From positions 375,091 to 439,090 of the forward strand of contig NZ_SJPT01000006.1 in the NCBI RefSeq assembly GCF_007860095.1: DNA of 64,000 bases, in the 5' to 3' direction. Made by a program: the position numbers and the translations under genes. Source of the DNA: Novipirellula galeiformis (GTDB lineage Bacteria; Planctomycetota; Planctomycetia; Pirellulales; Pirellulaceae). Under the pieces are notes generated by a model. It did no database searches. It had not been told where the DNA came from and was given only the letters and a program-made list of their open reading frames with translations. Shown in pieces: positions 17,640-26,575 of this stretch; position 1 is the first letter of the stretch; the number at the start of each line of letters is the position of its first letter.

Positions 17640-19762
17640 TGCAGCTTGAGACCCTCCATCAGCGCAGCTGCGCGACTTGGGTCGTCGTAGAAGTATTCTT
17701 CCAAAAGCGGACATATCTCGTAATCGACAATGTCCTGGTACCACTGCTCTGGTTCGGCGACAGGCTCGGTGGGAGTAAAGAAACTGTGACCAATGCAGTA
17801 ACCATTCCCAAGGGTCGGCTCTGCGGAAATCGATTGGTTCAGCGATGACATCGCCGAGCAAACCTTCGTAGCGAGAAACTGCGGAATTCCCTGGCCCTGA
17901 AGGGCTTCCTTGAATGTGGAAGTCCCAAAGCCAGGCGTCATTGATATAAACGCAAATCGCCGACGGAGTGCGTAGTCAACAATCGATAGCGATCGGTCGG
18001 CGGTGTTCATCGTGCCGATAAGATGGACATTTGGCGGCACCGAAAATTGCTCATCCGCCGACCGCGAGTAGGCGAGCGACAGGGCATGCTTTGAACCTCG
18101 CTTGTCTGGTTCGATGAGCATCATCAACTCACCGAACACTTTCGACAGATTGCCGCGATTGATCTCGTCAATGATGTAGACGTAGGGTTGGTCTGGATTC
18201 TGCATCGCAGCCTTACAAAATCGCACGAACGCTCCATCGACCAGGGCGAATTTTTCTCCGCTGCCCATCGGTTTGTAACCCTGAATAAAGTCTTCGTAGC
18301 TTGTCGACTGATGAAACTGCACCATTCGGACTCGCTTTGCATCGATCTCCTTCATCAGCAAATAGGCTAATCGCATTGCAATGAATGTTTTGCCTGTTCC
18401 TGGTGCCCCTTGCAGCACGACATTCTTCTTGCGCCGAAGCTGAGCCATGATCCGATCGAGCGTACTTGACTCCATGAACAAATCCGACAACGCCATTTCG
18501 CTGGTGTACTGTGTGGTCTGATCCCCCAGCTCTGCGTAAGCATCCAGCAACACTTGAAGCTGCTCTGATCCATGCGTTCGTTCGGTAAATGTGCGTATTG
18601 GAAGCGTCACACCATCGGGAAGATCGACTTCTCGATTGACTCGCCAATCAACTTCTAGGAGGTGTGGGTAGTTCTCCCAAGTTTCATCTTCACCTACATT
18701 GAATTCGTCGTCGTAGCGATATGCCCCGGTTACGATCCCCCATCCGCATAGCTTGTGATTGCCCACCTTGGCGAATAGGACATCACCAACCGCAACGTTT
18801 TGCGAAAAGTTCCAAAGCATGTTTCCGACAGCGTGCTTGCCAGCGTTTGGGCATGTTTCCGTGACCCGTTCGACAGTCTCATTCTTCGTTGGGCAATCTG
18901 TCAGATCACCAACGTCGCCCCAGCCGATGGCCGCGTAGCTCGCCGCGGCCCACTCGTCCCATTGGTAAGCCGACTCACCGGGAGCGATCAACCAATACCG
19001 ACGACCCGCATCGCTTGGTGGCTGATCTGATGACCGAATGTCGACGCGATTCTTTTCTCTTCTGCCGGAACCTGTTGGTGTCGGCTTGGGAGGGAGTGAA
19101 TTCAAGTGCGCATCAGCCGAGAACTGGCATGGTCCGTCGGGGAATCGAGCATGCAACTCCTGGTTCCAGGCCACAAAAGTCTCGCCATTCTCCGGTCGCA
19201 ATATTCCCCACGACTCAGCGATCGCGATATTCTTCCCGTCCGCCGCAAACCATACGTCGGGTCGTGCCCAAAACATCCCCATCGTCAACGTCGCGAGTCC
19301 GACTTTGTTCAGTGCAAGGCACTTGTCCATTTGCTCGGTATCAAGGTCTTCGACTGACTTGAGCGGCAGGAAGTGCTTGAAATATTTCCACAAAGTCGAA
19401 ACATGCTCAGCCTTTCGCTTGAATGCAAACGGCATCAACCAACTCGACAACGGTTGGACAAAGGGGATACCTTCGAAGTCCTTGGGAACGTCGGCGTTCA
19501 GCCTCCACTCCTTTTTGATGTGCGTCAGAGCTGCGATGCGGTGCTGATCGCCTGTCTTGCGGTTGAATGACGCAAAAAAAGTAAACGGATCAATCTCTCT
19601 CAATTCGCCTTTCCGGCCATTCTCAAACTCATCAAGGACCTTCGAGACCAAAACACCTTCATTGGCCAAATCCTTCAGGAGCCCAATGAGATCAGCCTGC
19701 TTTGATTCAAATTCAGGCAAGCGATCGGCAATTTCAATGTATAGGGGCTTCCAGCTGAACAT
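17636..19762 (-). CDS. mcrB: McrB-like AAA+ subunit of a type IV restriction system
   Basis: 708 residues. The C-terminal AAA+ domain has Walker A GAPGTGKT (452-459), Walker B IIDEINRG (530-537) and the McrB signature GTMNTADRS (583-591). Residues about 255-390 (YWLIAPGESAYQWDEW...VGDVLFAKVGNHKLCGWGIV) look like an EVE/PUA-type modified-base reader, and the first 220 residues form a further domain seen in McrB-like proteins. It is the first gene of the mcrBC pair. The reader domain suggests it senses modified cytosines or other modified bases in invading DNA; the exact specificity cannot be read from sequence. Confidence 0.9.
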   Translation of the reverse strand: MFSWKPLYIEIADRLPEFESKQADLIGLLKDLANEGVLVSKVLDEFENGRKGELREIDPFTFFASFNRKTGDQHRIAALTHIKKEWRLNADVPKDFEGIPFVQPLSSWLMPFAFKRKAEHVSTLWKYFKHFLPLKSVEDLDTEQMDKCLALNKVGLATLTMGMFWARPDVWFAADGKNIAIAESWGILRPENGETFVAWNQELHARFPDGPCQFSADAHLNSLPPKPTPTGSGRREKNRVDIRSSDQPPSDAGRRYWLIAPGESAYQWDEWAAASYAAIGWGDVGDLTDCPTKNETVERVTETCPNAGKHAVGNMLWNFSQNVAVGDVLFAKVGNHKLCGWGIVTGAYRYDDEFNVGEDETWENYPHLLEVDWRVNREVDLPDGVTLPIRTFTERTHGSEQLQVLLDAYAELGDQTTQYTSEMALSDLFMESSTLDRIMAQLRRKKNVVLQGAPGTGKTFIAMRLAYLLMKEIDAKRVRMVQFHQSTSYEDFIQGYKPMGSGEKFALVDGAFVRFCKAAMQNPDQPYVYIIDEINRGNLSKVFGELMMLIEPDKRGSKHALSLAYSRSADEQFSVPPNVHLIGTMNTADRSLSIVDYALRRRFAFISMTPGFGTSTFKEALQGQGIPQFLATKVCSAMSSLNQSISAEPTLGNGYCIGHSFFTPTEPVAEPEQWYQDIVDYEICPLLEEYFYDDPSRAAALMEGLKLQ

Positions 19763-19854
19763 GATGTGAATTGACCGGTGTTATTGATTCGTGCAATGGA
19801 TTGGAAACGAATCGTAACAGAAAAGCTGGTCGCCGTTGCTTAAAAGGCGGTTGC

Positions 19855-20790
19855 TTAAAACGAAGTTTCCCAACTTGGATCCTCGCGAAACGACGGCTGC
19901 ACATCGCGGCATAGCTGTTCCAAGTGATGGGCCAATTGGCTGACTCGAGTATCCGAGTACACCTGCCTCGACTGAACGAAGAAGTATTTTGGCTTAACCG
20001 GGTTGATCACGAACACTTTGCCGCGGCCGATTCGGTTCGAAATGAACCATCACGGCAGTGCCAAGATTGGTTCGGCTTCAATTGTCTCGCCCATCGCTGC
20101 GGACAAGTGTTGCGAGAGCCACCGGGATTCGGTCTGAAGTTGCTTGTTTGGGATTCGCCATTTGAAATCAGGGAATCGAATCTCGTCTTTTTCATGATCG
20201 ACAACGATCTCGGCCTTACCCTCGCCCTTCTTGGGCTTGCCCCGCATCTTCGTATTGACGGTAAACACTCCGCTGCGACTGACGACAACATGGTCGATGT
20301 TGCCGTACGGAAACAGGATATCATGGAACACACGGCACCCCTCCAGCATCAGTTGGTCAAGTTCTTGGCCGATCGCCAGTTCGCCTTCCAGCCCCAGCTT
20401 GTAGTGACGCAAGCCATCAAGCTTCTTTTTCAGATTCCGGCCAATAATGATCGATGCTCCGACAATCAGCAGTCCTTCTAAGACAAGACGCGATATCGAT
20501 CCTGGTGTTTCTCTAACGTAAGAGTCAAAAAGATGGAACACGCAAAGTAACGGCAGTAAGAGCACCCAGGCAATCATCAGAGAATCAACGTCAATCTCCA
20601 GATCATCAATTCGCTTGCGTAACGAGTGGCCGGGAGCTCGCAGCAATGCTCGCGTTAGCGGGTTATGTCTCGTCTTCTTCGATTGCTCACGCCGCCAATG
20701 GGCAACGAACAGAACAATTGGCGTTACCTCGGCAATCGCAATGACGGCGGGCAACAGCACAATCGTCAGCCAGTCAAAAAACAGTTCCAC
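19855..20790 (-). pseudogene. NERD-domain membrane protein interrupted by an in-frame TGA
   Basis: The first 246 codons encode a protein with two hydrophobic segments (about 5-30 and 70-110) and a NERD domain (LGLEGELAIGQELD, YGNIDHVVVSRSGVFTVNTK), a nuclease-related fold. A TGA at 20050-20052 follows ...AEPILALP. The same frame continues uninterrupted as WFISNRIGRGKVFVINP to a TAA at 19855-19857, and this looks like the normal C-terminal part of the domain. Family members usually read LPGWF here, so a GGA-to-TGA change is the likely lesion. The full length would be 311 residues. Readthrough cannot be excluded, but decay is simpler. Confidence 0.8.
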
Positions 20791-21018
20791 GTTGTCCCTT
20801 TAAAGTCCCCGATCGTTATCTTGCTGTATCCAGTGCAGACTCGACTGGATCCAGCGAAGCTCGATCCAGTCCTGCAAGCTTCCGAAACAACTCTGGACGT
20901 TGCCGAATTTTTCGTCGAATCGCTGCCAGTACTTTGTCGGCCCGCAACAGCAACTCGCTCGCCAACTCGTGGATGTACTTATCCGGCTGGCGACGGAAAT
21001 TTGTCCAAGGTGCCCTCC

Positions 21019-21299
21019 TTACCGATATGTCGCTGTGGATCTGGAAACGGTGAATGTGAGTTCGAGCTTGTTCTTCAACATCTTTAGTGAGGATTCGGTT
21101 AACTCTTTTGCTGTTCTTGGGCCACAGACGACTTCACTAATAGCCGTGGGATTAAAGGGAACTTCAATGTAGGGGGTGAGGCCGAAGCCGCGTGCGTGTA
21201 CCACAGCTTTTGATTGGTAAGAATGGAAAGCAATGCATATGCGTCGCAGTAGTGATAAACCACCTTTTCTTGGTGATCAGAAGATAGCCCCGCCGTCAT
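21019..21299 (-). pseudogene. DUF2971 remnant with internal deletion
   Basis: On the minus strand the start (from 21299) encodes EKVVYHYCDAYALLSILTNQ..LW, the N-terminal signature of DUF2971 proteins. In another frame the end encodes TPYIEVPFNPTAISEVVCGP followed by a short helix and a stop at 21019, matching the family's C-terminal part. Only about 95 codons remain of a family usually 200-300 residues long, and the two halves are out of frame. The gene has therefore lost its middle and is not functional. It is one of several decayed genes in this defence island. Confidence 0.7.
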
Positions 21300-21388
21300 T
21301 TTGAAGACTCATGATGAATACAAAGAAGTGGACAGTCCCGTTAGCTTCCAATTCCAAGCGAAGGAATCCGTAGCTGAAAAACGCAACT

Positions 21389-21958
21389 TCAAGAGTCGAG
21401 AGCCAACTTGTGCTGCATGGCGAGATGATCGTTTTCATCGAACGCGGGCAAGAAATCGAAGCCGTAACGCTGATACAACTTTTGTGCTGCTACGTTGTCG
21501 CGGTGAACTCGCAGAGTTAAAAGCTCGACATGTTTCTTCGGCGGCTTGTCTTCTCTGATCTGCTCGGCCGCTTTCTTCGCTTGACCAATCAGGTGCTCAA
21601 TGATTTGGTTGGAATAGCGGTACTCTGGCGAGGACGGCTTGCCGCGGTACTTGTAAGCGAGACCAAGTTGCGGGATGTAGAGCAGTCGAGATCGCCTGCC
21701 GTTGGGCGGCGGCCATTTCATCCAGCCCGTCGCCGATAAAGAAGCAAAGCCGACGATCGAGTCGTCCGCTTCGCTGTTGCGATAGATCCAGACCTTGGTC
21801 TCGCGTTTCTCGATCGAGTCGATTACTTCTGAACCTTTAATCCACTCAGTCGCTGCACGTGACCACGCTTCATCGCCACAGTGCAGACCAGCCAAGAATG
21901 GCAAATCCGCTGGTGTGAATTCATCTGCAAATAGCAGCTTTTCTTCTGGTTGCGACAA
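21389..21958 (-). CDS. GNAT-family acetyltransferase, third gene of a toxin-antitoxin-like operon
   Basis: 189 residues with a TTG start at 21958, three bases after the stop of the XRE gene. The C-terminal half shows the GNAT pattern: a hydrophobic beta strand ELLTLRVHRDNVAAQKLYQRYGF in which the N-x-x-A-x-x-L-Y-x-x-x-G-F signature is clear, and an earlier SNQIIEHLIGQAKK region in place of the usual acyl-CoA loop. The substrate is unknown. Co-transcription with an antitoxin-like DNA-binding protein suggests either a toxin of the acetyltransferase type or an accessory factor; the sequence does not decide. Confidence 0.7.
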   Translation of the reverse strand: MSQPEEKLLFADEFTPADLPFLAGLHCGDEAWSRAATEWIKGSEVIDSIEKRETKVWIYRNSEADDSIVGFASLSATGWMKWPPPNGRRSRLLYIPQLGLAYKYRGKPSSPEYRYSNQIIEHLIGQAKKAAEQIREDKPPKKHVELLTLRVHRDNVAAQKLYQRYGFDFLPAFDENDHLAMQHKLALDS

Positions 21959-21961
21959 CGC

Positions 21962-22651
21962 CTATCGCCCTGCTCTCGAGGGCAACTCGCGAGTCCTGAC
22001 CTGAGCGGGTGGTCGCGAAATGGCCGCGTCCAACGCTTCGGCTTGAGCGGCGGTAAGTTCTCGATCGTTGAAGAACTCCGCAGTCGAGTCGAGGATCGCG
22101 GTGACTTCAAGGTCCGGCCACAGTTCAGTTGGTTCTACGTTGAGTGCAGTCGCCATTTTGAGGATCGTCTTTCGTTGCGGACGCGATTTGCGAGATAGCA
22201 TTTTCGACACCGCTGACTGAGTGCAGTCGATACGCTCCGCAAGGTCTTCCTGGGTGATGTTCTTTTGTTGCAGAATTGCTTTGACACGGTCAGCAAACGT
22301 AGCTTCTTGCGATTCCATCTGTCTCTGCCGATCGGCAATGATCGGTCGCCAAGCTGGATCGGGATGCTTTGTCGCGACCTCTGCTTGCGACTTACGGAAA
22401 TCCAGACCGTAGCTGCCATGTCCGTTCTCGGGTTTCAAATGCAATGCATCCGCGATGGTTGCAAACGCGCGATGCCGATCATGATCCATCGTGTGTTCGC
22501 TATCAATCACCGCAAACATCGAACGAACAACGGATTGAACCTCATCGCTGCACTCCATGTACTTGTGAATGAAGTCTCGTTGCTCGGGGCTGATGTTCAG
22601 CACGGCACGGAAAGCGTCACTCGGGATTTCATTTAAGTTGGTTATCGACAT
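21962..22651 (-). CDS. XRE-family DNA-binding protein, antitoxin-like
   Basis: 229 residues, ATG at 22651. Residues about 120-175 form a lambda-repressor-type helix-turn-helix (ADRVKAILQQKNITQEDLAE, IDCTQSAVSKMLS, SRPQRKTILKMATALNV). The N-terminal 110 residues are helical and not recognised. It lies 9 bp after the HigB-like gene and 3 bp before the GNAT gene. In a HigBA-type arrangement this protein would neutralise the upstream toxin and repress the operon through the palindrome around 23056-23087. Confidence 0.8.
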   Translation of the reverse strand: MSITNLNEIPSDAFRAVLNISPEQRDFIHKYMECSDEVQSVVRSMFAVIDSEHTMDHDRHRAFATIADALHLKPENGHGSYGLDFRKSQAEVATKHPDPAWRPIIADRQRQMESQEATFADRVKAILQQKNITQEDLAERIDCTQSAVSKMLSRKSRPQRKTILKMATALNVEPTELWPDLEVTAILDSTAEFFNDRELTAAQAEALDAAISRPPAQVRTRELPSRAGR

Positions 22652-22660
22652 CTCATCACC

Positions 22661-23026
22661 TCAGTCTGCACGTGCTTGGACGATCGTGCTGCGACCTGAA
22701 TAAATTGCGTGTTGTAAACTGCCCAGCGCCTCGTCAGCCCGCATCCCGCCGAGAATCCACAGCGTGGGAACGGACGGATCCGGCGAATACTCGAAGAACA
22801 GAACCCGTACGGTATCGACGACTCCGTCATCGAGCTGCACAAACAGTTCCGCCAAACCAGTTGGCTCCACCCGATTCCACTGCAAATCAATGACCAAAGG
22901 CTCAACAGGATTCCACCAGCGAAGTTTGTGAAGCTGTCGGTTCAGTTCCGAACGAGCGCGATAGCGGGGTAAAAGGCGTTGGAAGTCCTGAAACGCGGGG
23001 CGACCAATTCGCAACCGCCACTCCAA
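22661..23026 (-). CDS. HigB/RelE-like small protein, putative toxin
   Basis: About 121 residues, first gene of the three-gene operon. The start is uncertain: a TTG at 23026 follows a GAGG box closely, and another TTG lies 12 bases further in. The segment VDTVRVLFFEYSPDPSVPTL followed by WILGGMRADEAL and a C-terminal helix (LGSLQHAIYSGR) resembles the core of HigB/Gp49-type ribonuclease toxins, in which a similar strand and a helix rich in basic residues are found. Gene order toxin then XRE antitoxin is that of HigBA. The family call rests on this partial pattern plus context. Confidence 0.55.
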   Translation of the reverse strand: MEWRLRIGRPAFQDFQRLLPRYRARSELNRQLHKLRWWNPVEPLVIDLQWNRVEPTGLAELFVQLDDGVVDTVRVLFFEYSPDPSVPTLWILGGMRADEALGSLQHAIYSGRSTIVQARAD

Positions 23027-23055
23027 GCCCTCAGTTACAGTTATCGGCTTGTTTA

Positions 23056-23088
23056 TGACAATACTATGACGTAATCATGACTTGTCAA
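23056..23088 (-). promoter_or_regulatory. Palindromic promoter/operator of the HigB-XRE-GNAT operon
   Basis: On the minus strand a perfect -35 hexamer TTGACA (complement of 23083-23088) is separated by 16 bp from TAGTAT (complement of 23061-23066), placing transcription start about 30 bp before the first gene. The same stretch holds a 6-bp inverted repeat TGACAA/TTGTCA (23056-23061 and 23082-23087) with a nested ATGA...TCAT (23066-23078) around nearly the same centre. This layout fits autorepression by the XRE protein. Confidence 0.6.
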
Positions 23089-23214
23089 GTTCGCAAAGCA
23101 ATTGAATCGTAAACGCTTCTAGGTAAACGGTTTACGCGGATTGTCGGAAGACGGCTGGCGACGATTAGGCTTTCCATATTCCTGCATTTCCCCGCAGAAA
23201 ACGACGGTTTGGCT

Positions 23215-23614
23215 TCAAAACCGTACGCCGAGGAGCATGTTTTCGTCGGTGATGCGGTCGAGGGTGAGACGGAGGTAGGGGGCTTTGGCGAGGTCTTTGT
23301 TGGGACGCGTTGTGGTCGTGAGGATGTATTGGAAAGCCGGCTCGTCTCTGCCGGAGAGCTGTTCCAAGTTGGCGATGGATTGCAGCAGTTGCTGGTACAT
23401 CGCTGGCTCCAAGTCGGCGTCGCGAGGACTGTCATCTAGTACGATTGCCGAGTCCGCCCATGCTGGCCAGCATGCACGCAACGTCAAATGCATCACGCAC
23501 ACCACCGAGCCCTAACTCATCACGCGTCGTTTTTTCGCCAAACAAATCGATCACGTCGAGCATCTTGCGACGCTCGTGTTCTGAGTAATCAAGCCACGTA
23601 AAAGTTGAAGGCAT
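23215..23614 (-). pseudogene. Fused remnants of a DUF6361 gene and a defence-type ATPase gene
   Basis: From 23614 the minus strand reads MPSTFTWLDYSEHERRKMLD and on to TRDELGLGGVRDAF, which matches the N terminus of DUF6361 proteins. It then changes frame into VLDDSPRDADLEPAMYQQLL and FQYILTTTTRPNKDLAKAPY, the extreme C terminus of an SMC/Rad50-like ATPase, ending at 23215. The two pieces belong to different genes, so a large deletion has joined the start of one to the end of another. Together they suggest that a multi-gene defence system once stood here. Confidence 0.65.
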
Positions 23615-24193
23615 TTTTTGTTCGACCCATTTCGATTTTTTGTACCAACGGCAGTGAGGGGATTATAGCGTTTGACATACTCCTTCGTTGCAAAACCGGA
23701 CCGCCGACGAACCATGTTTCTTCACAAATCTACTTTCATCGATATCGCTGTTGTAGTAACCAATCCTTGCCGATGCGATTATTGACTGCCTATTTGAAGT
23801 GTTTCGATGTTACTACGACTTTCGCTTGAGGAAACACGACGCGGGATTGTCACCCAGAAGCATGGGGCTGGCCATCCAGCGAAGGGCGATCGTGCAATGT
23901 CGCTCGCTTGATAGGGCGGCATCCGGTTTCTGTACGACAGTGCGCCGGTTCTGGGGGAGTTTCATTGGTCGTTTGCGCGTCTTCAGAGGCCGCGGTCCCT
24001 GCACACACGGCAAAATCGCACGTCATTCCAGGAAACGGGTTCTTGATTGCGCGGAAAGTACAGGGGGCGGGTGACAGGGGCCTTAGCAGAGGTCACAATT
24101 GTCACGTAAATCGGGCGTTGCTGCCATTCGGGCGACATCGCTTGCTCGCCAACCGGACCCTCCCGGTGCCAATCCTCTGGAACAAGATGTTTC
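23615..24193. other. Intergenic stretch before the type I locus
   Basis: About 580 bp without a credible open frame. It contains the left copy of a 17-bp repeat (23641-23657) whose near-identical partner lies just past hsdR (34636-34652), and presumably the promoter of hsdM, which could not be located by eye. Confidence 0.5.
23641..23657 (+). repeat. 17-bp direct repeat, left copy, flanking the type I locus
   Basis: TGTACCAACGGCAGTGA is preceded by a T-tract (23636-23640). The partner at 34636-34652 differs at one base and also follows a run of T. The pair brackets hsdM-hsdS-accessory genes-hsdR, 11 kb apart, and could mark the ends of an acquired cassette. Confidence 0.5.
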
Positions 24194-26575
24194 ATGACCG
24201 CTAATTTTTCCCAAACCGCGGCCTACATTTGGTCGCTCGCCGACCTACTTCGTGGTGATTTTAAACAGTCGCAATATGGCCGAGTCATCCTGCCATTCAC
24301 GATTCTTCGCCGACTGGAGTGCGTCCTCGAGGCCACCAAGCCGAAGGTGCTCGCACAGGTCGAAAAACTGAAAGCGATGGCGGCTCTCGAGGAAGAGGCC
24401 CGCGAAAAGTTCCTTTTGAAAGCGGCCAAGCAGTCGTTCTACAACACCTCGCCGATGGACTTGTCCAAACTCGGCAGTGCGGACATCAAAACGAACCTGC
24501 TGACCTACATCGAGAGCTTTTCCAAAGACGCTCGTGAGATCTTCGAGCACTTCAAGTTCGCGGAATTCATCGCCCAGTTGCAAGATGCCAACTTGCTCTA
24601 CAAAGTCGTTCAGAAAGTCGCCCTGACCAACCTCAGCCCGAGTGTGATCAGCAACCACGACATGGGGCTGGTCTTTGAAGAACTCATTCGGCGATTCGCG
24701 GAATCCAGCAACGAGACCGCGGGAGAACACTTCACGCCCCGCGACATCGTGCGGCTGACCACGTCGCTGGTGTTCATGGAAGACGATGATGCCCTCACCG
24801 AACCGGGCATCATCCGCACCATCTACGACCCCACAGCCGGAACCGGCGGGTTTCTTTCCAGCGGCATGGAATACGTCCACGAACTGAACCCAGACGCCGT
24901 GATGCGAGCCTTCGGGCAAGAACTGAACCCGGAAAGCTACGCCATCTGCAAAGGCGACATGCTGATCAAGGGCCAGGACGTCAGCCGCATCAAACTCGGC
25001 AACACGCTCAGCGAAGATCAACTGCACGCCGATCGGTTCGACTACATGCTCTCCAACCCGCCCTTTGGCGTCGACTGGAAAAAAGTCGAAGGCACCGTCA
25101 AAGACGAGCACAAGCTGAAAGGCTTTGACGGACGTTTCGGACCGGGACTGCCGCGAGTCAGCGATGGATCGCTGTTGTTTCTGATGCACCTGATCAGCAA
25201 GATGCGAGACTACGATCCCAACGACACAGGGAAGAACGGCGGTCGCATCGGCATCATCCTGAACGGATCGCCCTTGTTCACCGGCGGAGCGGGCAGCGGT
25301 GAAAGCGAAATTCGGCGATACATCCTGGAAAGCGATCTGTTGGAAGCCATCGTCGCGCTTCCCACGGACATGTTCTACAACACCGGCATCGCTACCTACG
25401 TGTGGATCCTGTCCAACAAGAAGAACGCCGAGCGAAAGGGCAAAGTCCAGCTGATCAATGGCGTGCATCTGTACCAAAAGATGCGTAAGAGCCTGGGCAG
25501 CAAACGCCAGGAGATCGGGGACGAAGACATCCGGTTGATCACACGAACCTTTGGCGACTTTGCAGCGATTGAAAGTTACCGACTGGACAAGGAACCCGAC
25601 GAGAAATCCAATCGCGGACGCCAATCTTCATCCAAGAAGAAAGCCGCCAAGAAAACTTTTGGCAGCAAAATCTTTGCCAGCCATGAGTTTGGCTATCGTC
25701 GCATCACCATCGAGCGACCGCTGCGTCTATCGGTTCAATTCTCTGATGAGCGAATCGAAACGCTCCGCTTTGAATCGGGCAAGCTCAACGCCGCGATGCA
25801 GGCAGTATGGGAACGATTCCTAAATCAGCCGCACGGCGTTAGCCGCGGTTCCAAGTCCCCTGGCGCAACAGAACCGGGGCTAACGCCCAAACGGCTAATA
25901 GAACTGGAACCCGAAATCCGTGCCCTCGTCAAAGCCGACTTTACCGAACTGAAAGAAAAGCAGATCAAAGACTTGCTGGCCGCCCGAACATGGACCGACC
26001 AAATCGAACTGCTCGACATCGCCACCAAGCTGCAAGCCGTCATTGGCACGGACCAGCACGACGACTTCAACGAATTCGAGGACACGCTCAAGGCAGCCAT
26101 CAAAGACGCGGAAGTCGAACTGGATGCCCGGCAGAAGAAACAAATCATCGCCGCCGTCAGTTGGACCAACCCAGAAGCCGAGCCGGTCATCAAGAAAGTC
26201 ATCAAAAAGGGCGAGCCGAACTACCCCTACGGCACATTCGACTATGGAGGCCAGATCGTCCAGTTCCAGCCCGACAGCGACTTGCGAGACAACGAAGACG
26301 TGCCGTTAACCGAAGACACCGCACGCGGAGCCAATGTCGACGTGGTTAACGAAGCGTATTTCTTCAATGAAGTCGCCCCGCACGTCCCCGACGCATGGAT
26401 CGACGGTGGCAAGTGCGATGAAAAGGATGGCGGGGTCGGCATCGTCGGCTACGAGATACCCTTCAACCGACATTTCTACGAGTACGAACCCCCACGACCG
26501 CTGCAAGAGATCGACGCCGAATTGGATGAACTGAGTGCCGAGATCATGCAGATGCTGCTGGAGGTGCACTCGTGA
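24194..26575 (+). CDS. hsdM: Type I restriction-modification methyltransferase subunit
   Basis: 793 residues, considerably longer than the usual ~500-550. An N-terminal HsdM-type helical domain is followed by the SAM-binding motif [11 protein letters not shown] (about 212-222) and the catalytic NPPFG motif (about 288-292) of N6-adenine methyltransferases. After about residue 460 comes a lysine-rich linker and a 250-residue C-terminal extension. Residues about 544-569 are encoded by an in-frame palindromic repeat (25824-25899). It would methylate host DNA together with HsdS. The stop overlaps the hsdS GTG start in GTGA. Confidence 0.92.
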   Translation: MTANFSQTAAYIWSLADLLRGDFKQSQYGRVILPFTILRRLECVLEATKPKVLAQVEKLKAMAALEEEAREKFLLKAAKQSFYNTSPMDLSKLGSADIKTNLLTYIESFSKDAREIFEHFKFAEFIAQLQDANLLYKVVQKVALTNLSPSVISNHDMGLVFEELIRRFAESSNETAGEHFTPRDIVRLTTSLVFMEDDDALTEPGIIRTIYDPTAGTGGFLSSGMEYVHELNPDAVMRAFGQELNPESYAICKGDMLIKGQDVSRIKLGNTLSEDQLHADRFDYMLSNPPFGVDWKKVEGTVKDEHKLKGFDGRFGPGLPRVSDGSLLFLMHLISKMRDYDPNDTGKNGGRIGIILNGSPLFTGGAGSGESEIRRYILESDLLEAIVALPTDMFYNTGIATYVWILSNKKNAERKGKVQLINGVHLYQKMRKSLGSKRQEIGDEDIRLITRTFGDFAAIESYRLDKEPDEKSNRGRQSSSKKKAAKKTFGSKIFASHEFGYRRITIERPLRLSVQFSDERIETLRFESGKLNAAMQAVWERFLNQPHGVSRGSKSPGATEPGLTPKRLIELEPEIRALVKADFTELKEKQIKDLLAARTWTDQIELLDIATKLQAVIGTDQHDDFNEFEDTLKAAIKDAEVELDARQKKQIIAAVSWTNPEAEPVIKKVIKKGEPNYPYGTFDYGGQIVQFQPDSDLRDNEDVPLTEDTARGANVDVVNEAYFFNEVAPHVPDAWIDGGKCDEKDGGVGIVGYEIPFNRHFYEYEPPRPLQEIDAELDELSAEIMQMLLEVHS
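25824..25899. repeat. Palindromic dispersed repeat inside hsdM
   Basis: The left arm (ATCAGCCGCACGGCGTTAGC continuing to CGGTT) pairs with the right arm (AACCGGGGCTAACGCC continuing to GGCTAAT) across a roughly 20-base loop. The intergenic element at 58143-58208 has the same arms (ATTAGCCG...GTTAGCCACGGTT and its complement), so both belong to one dispersed repeat family. Here the repeat is read in frame and adds about 26 residues. Confidence 0.8.

Noticed and set aside
24245..25624. A 459-codon minus-strand open frame opposite hsdM
   Set aside because: It lies entirely within the well-supported hsdM gene and its translation reflects the antisense of a codon-biased gene.
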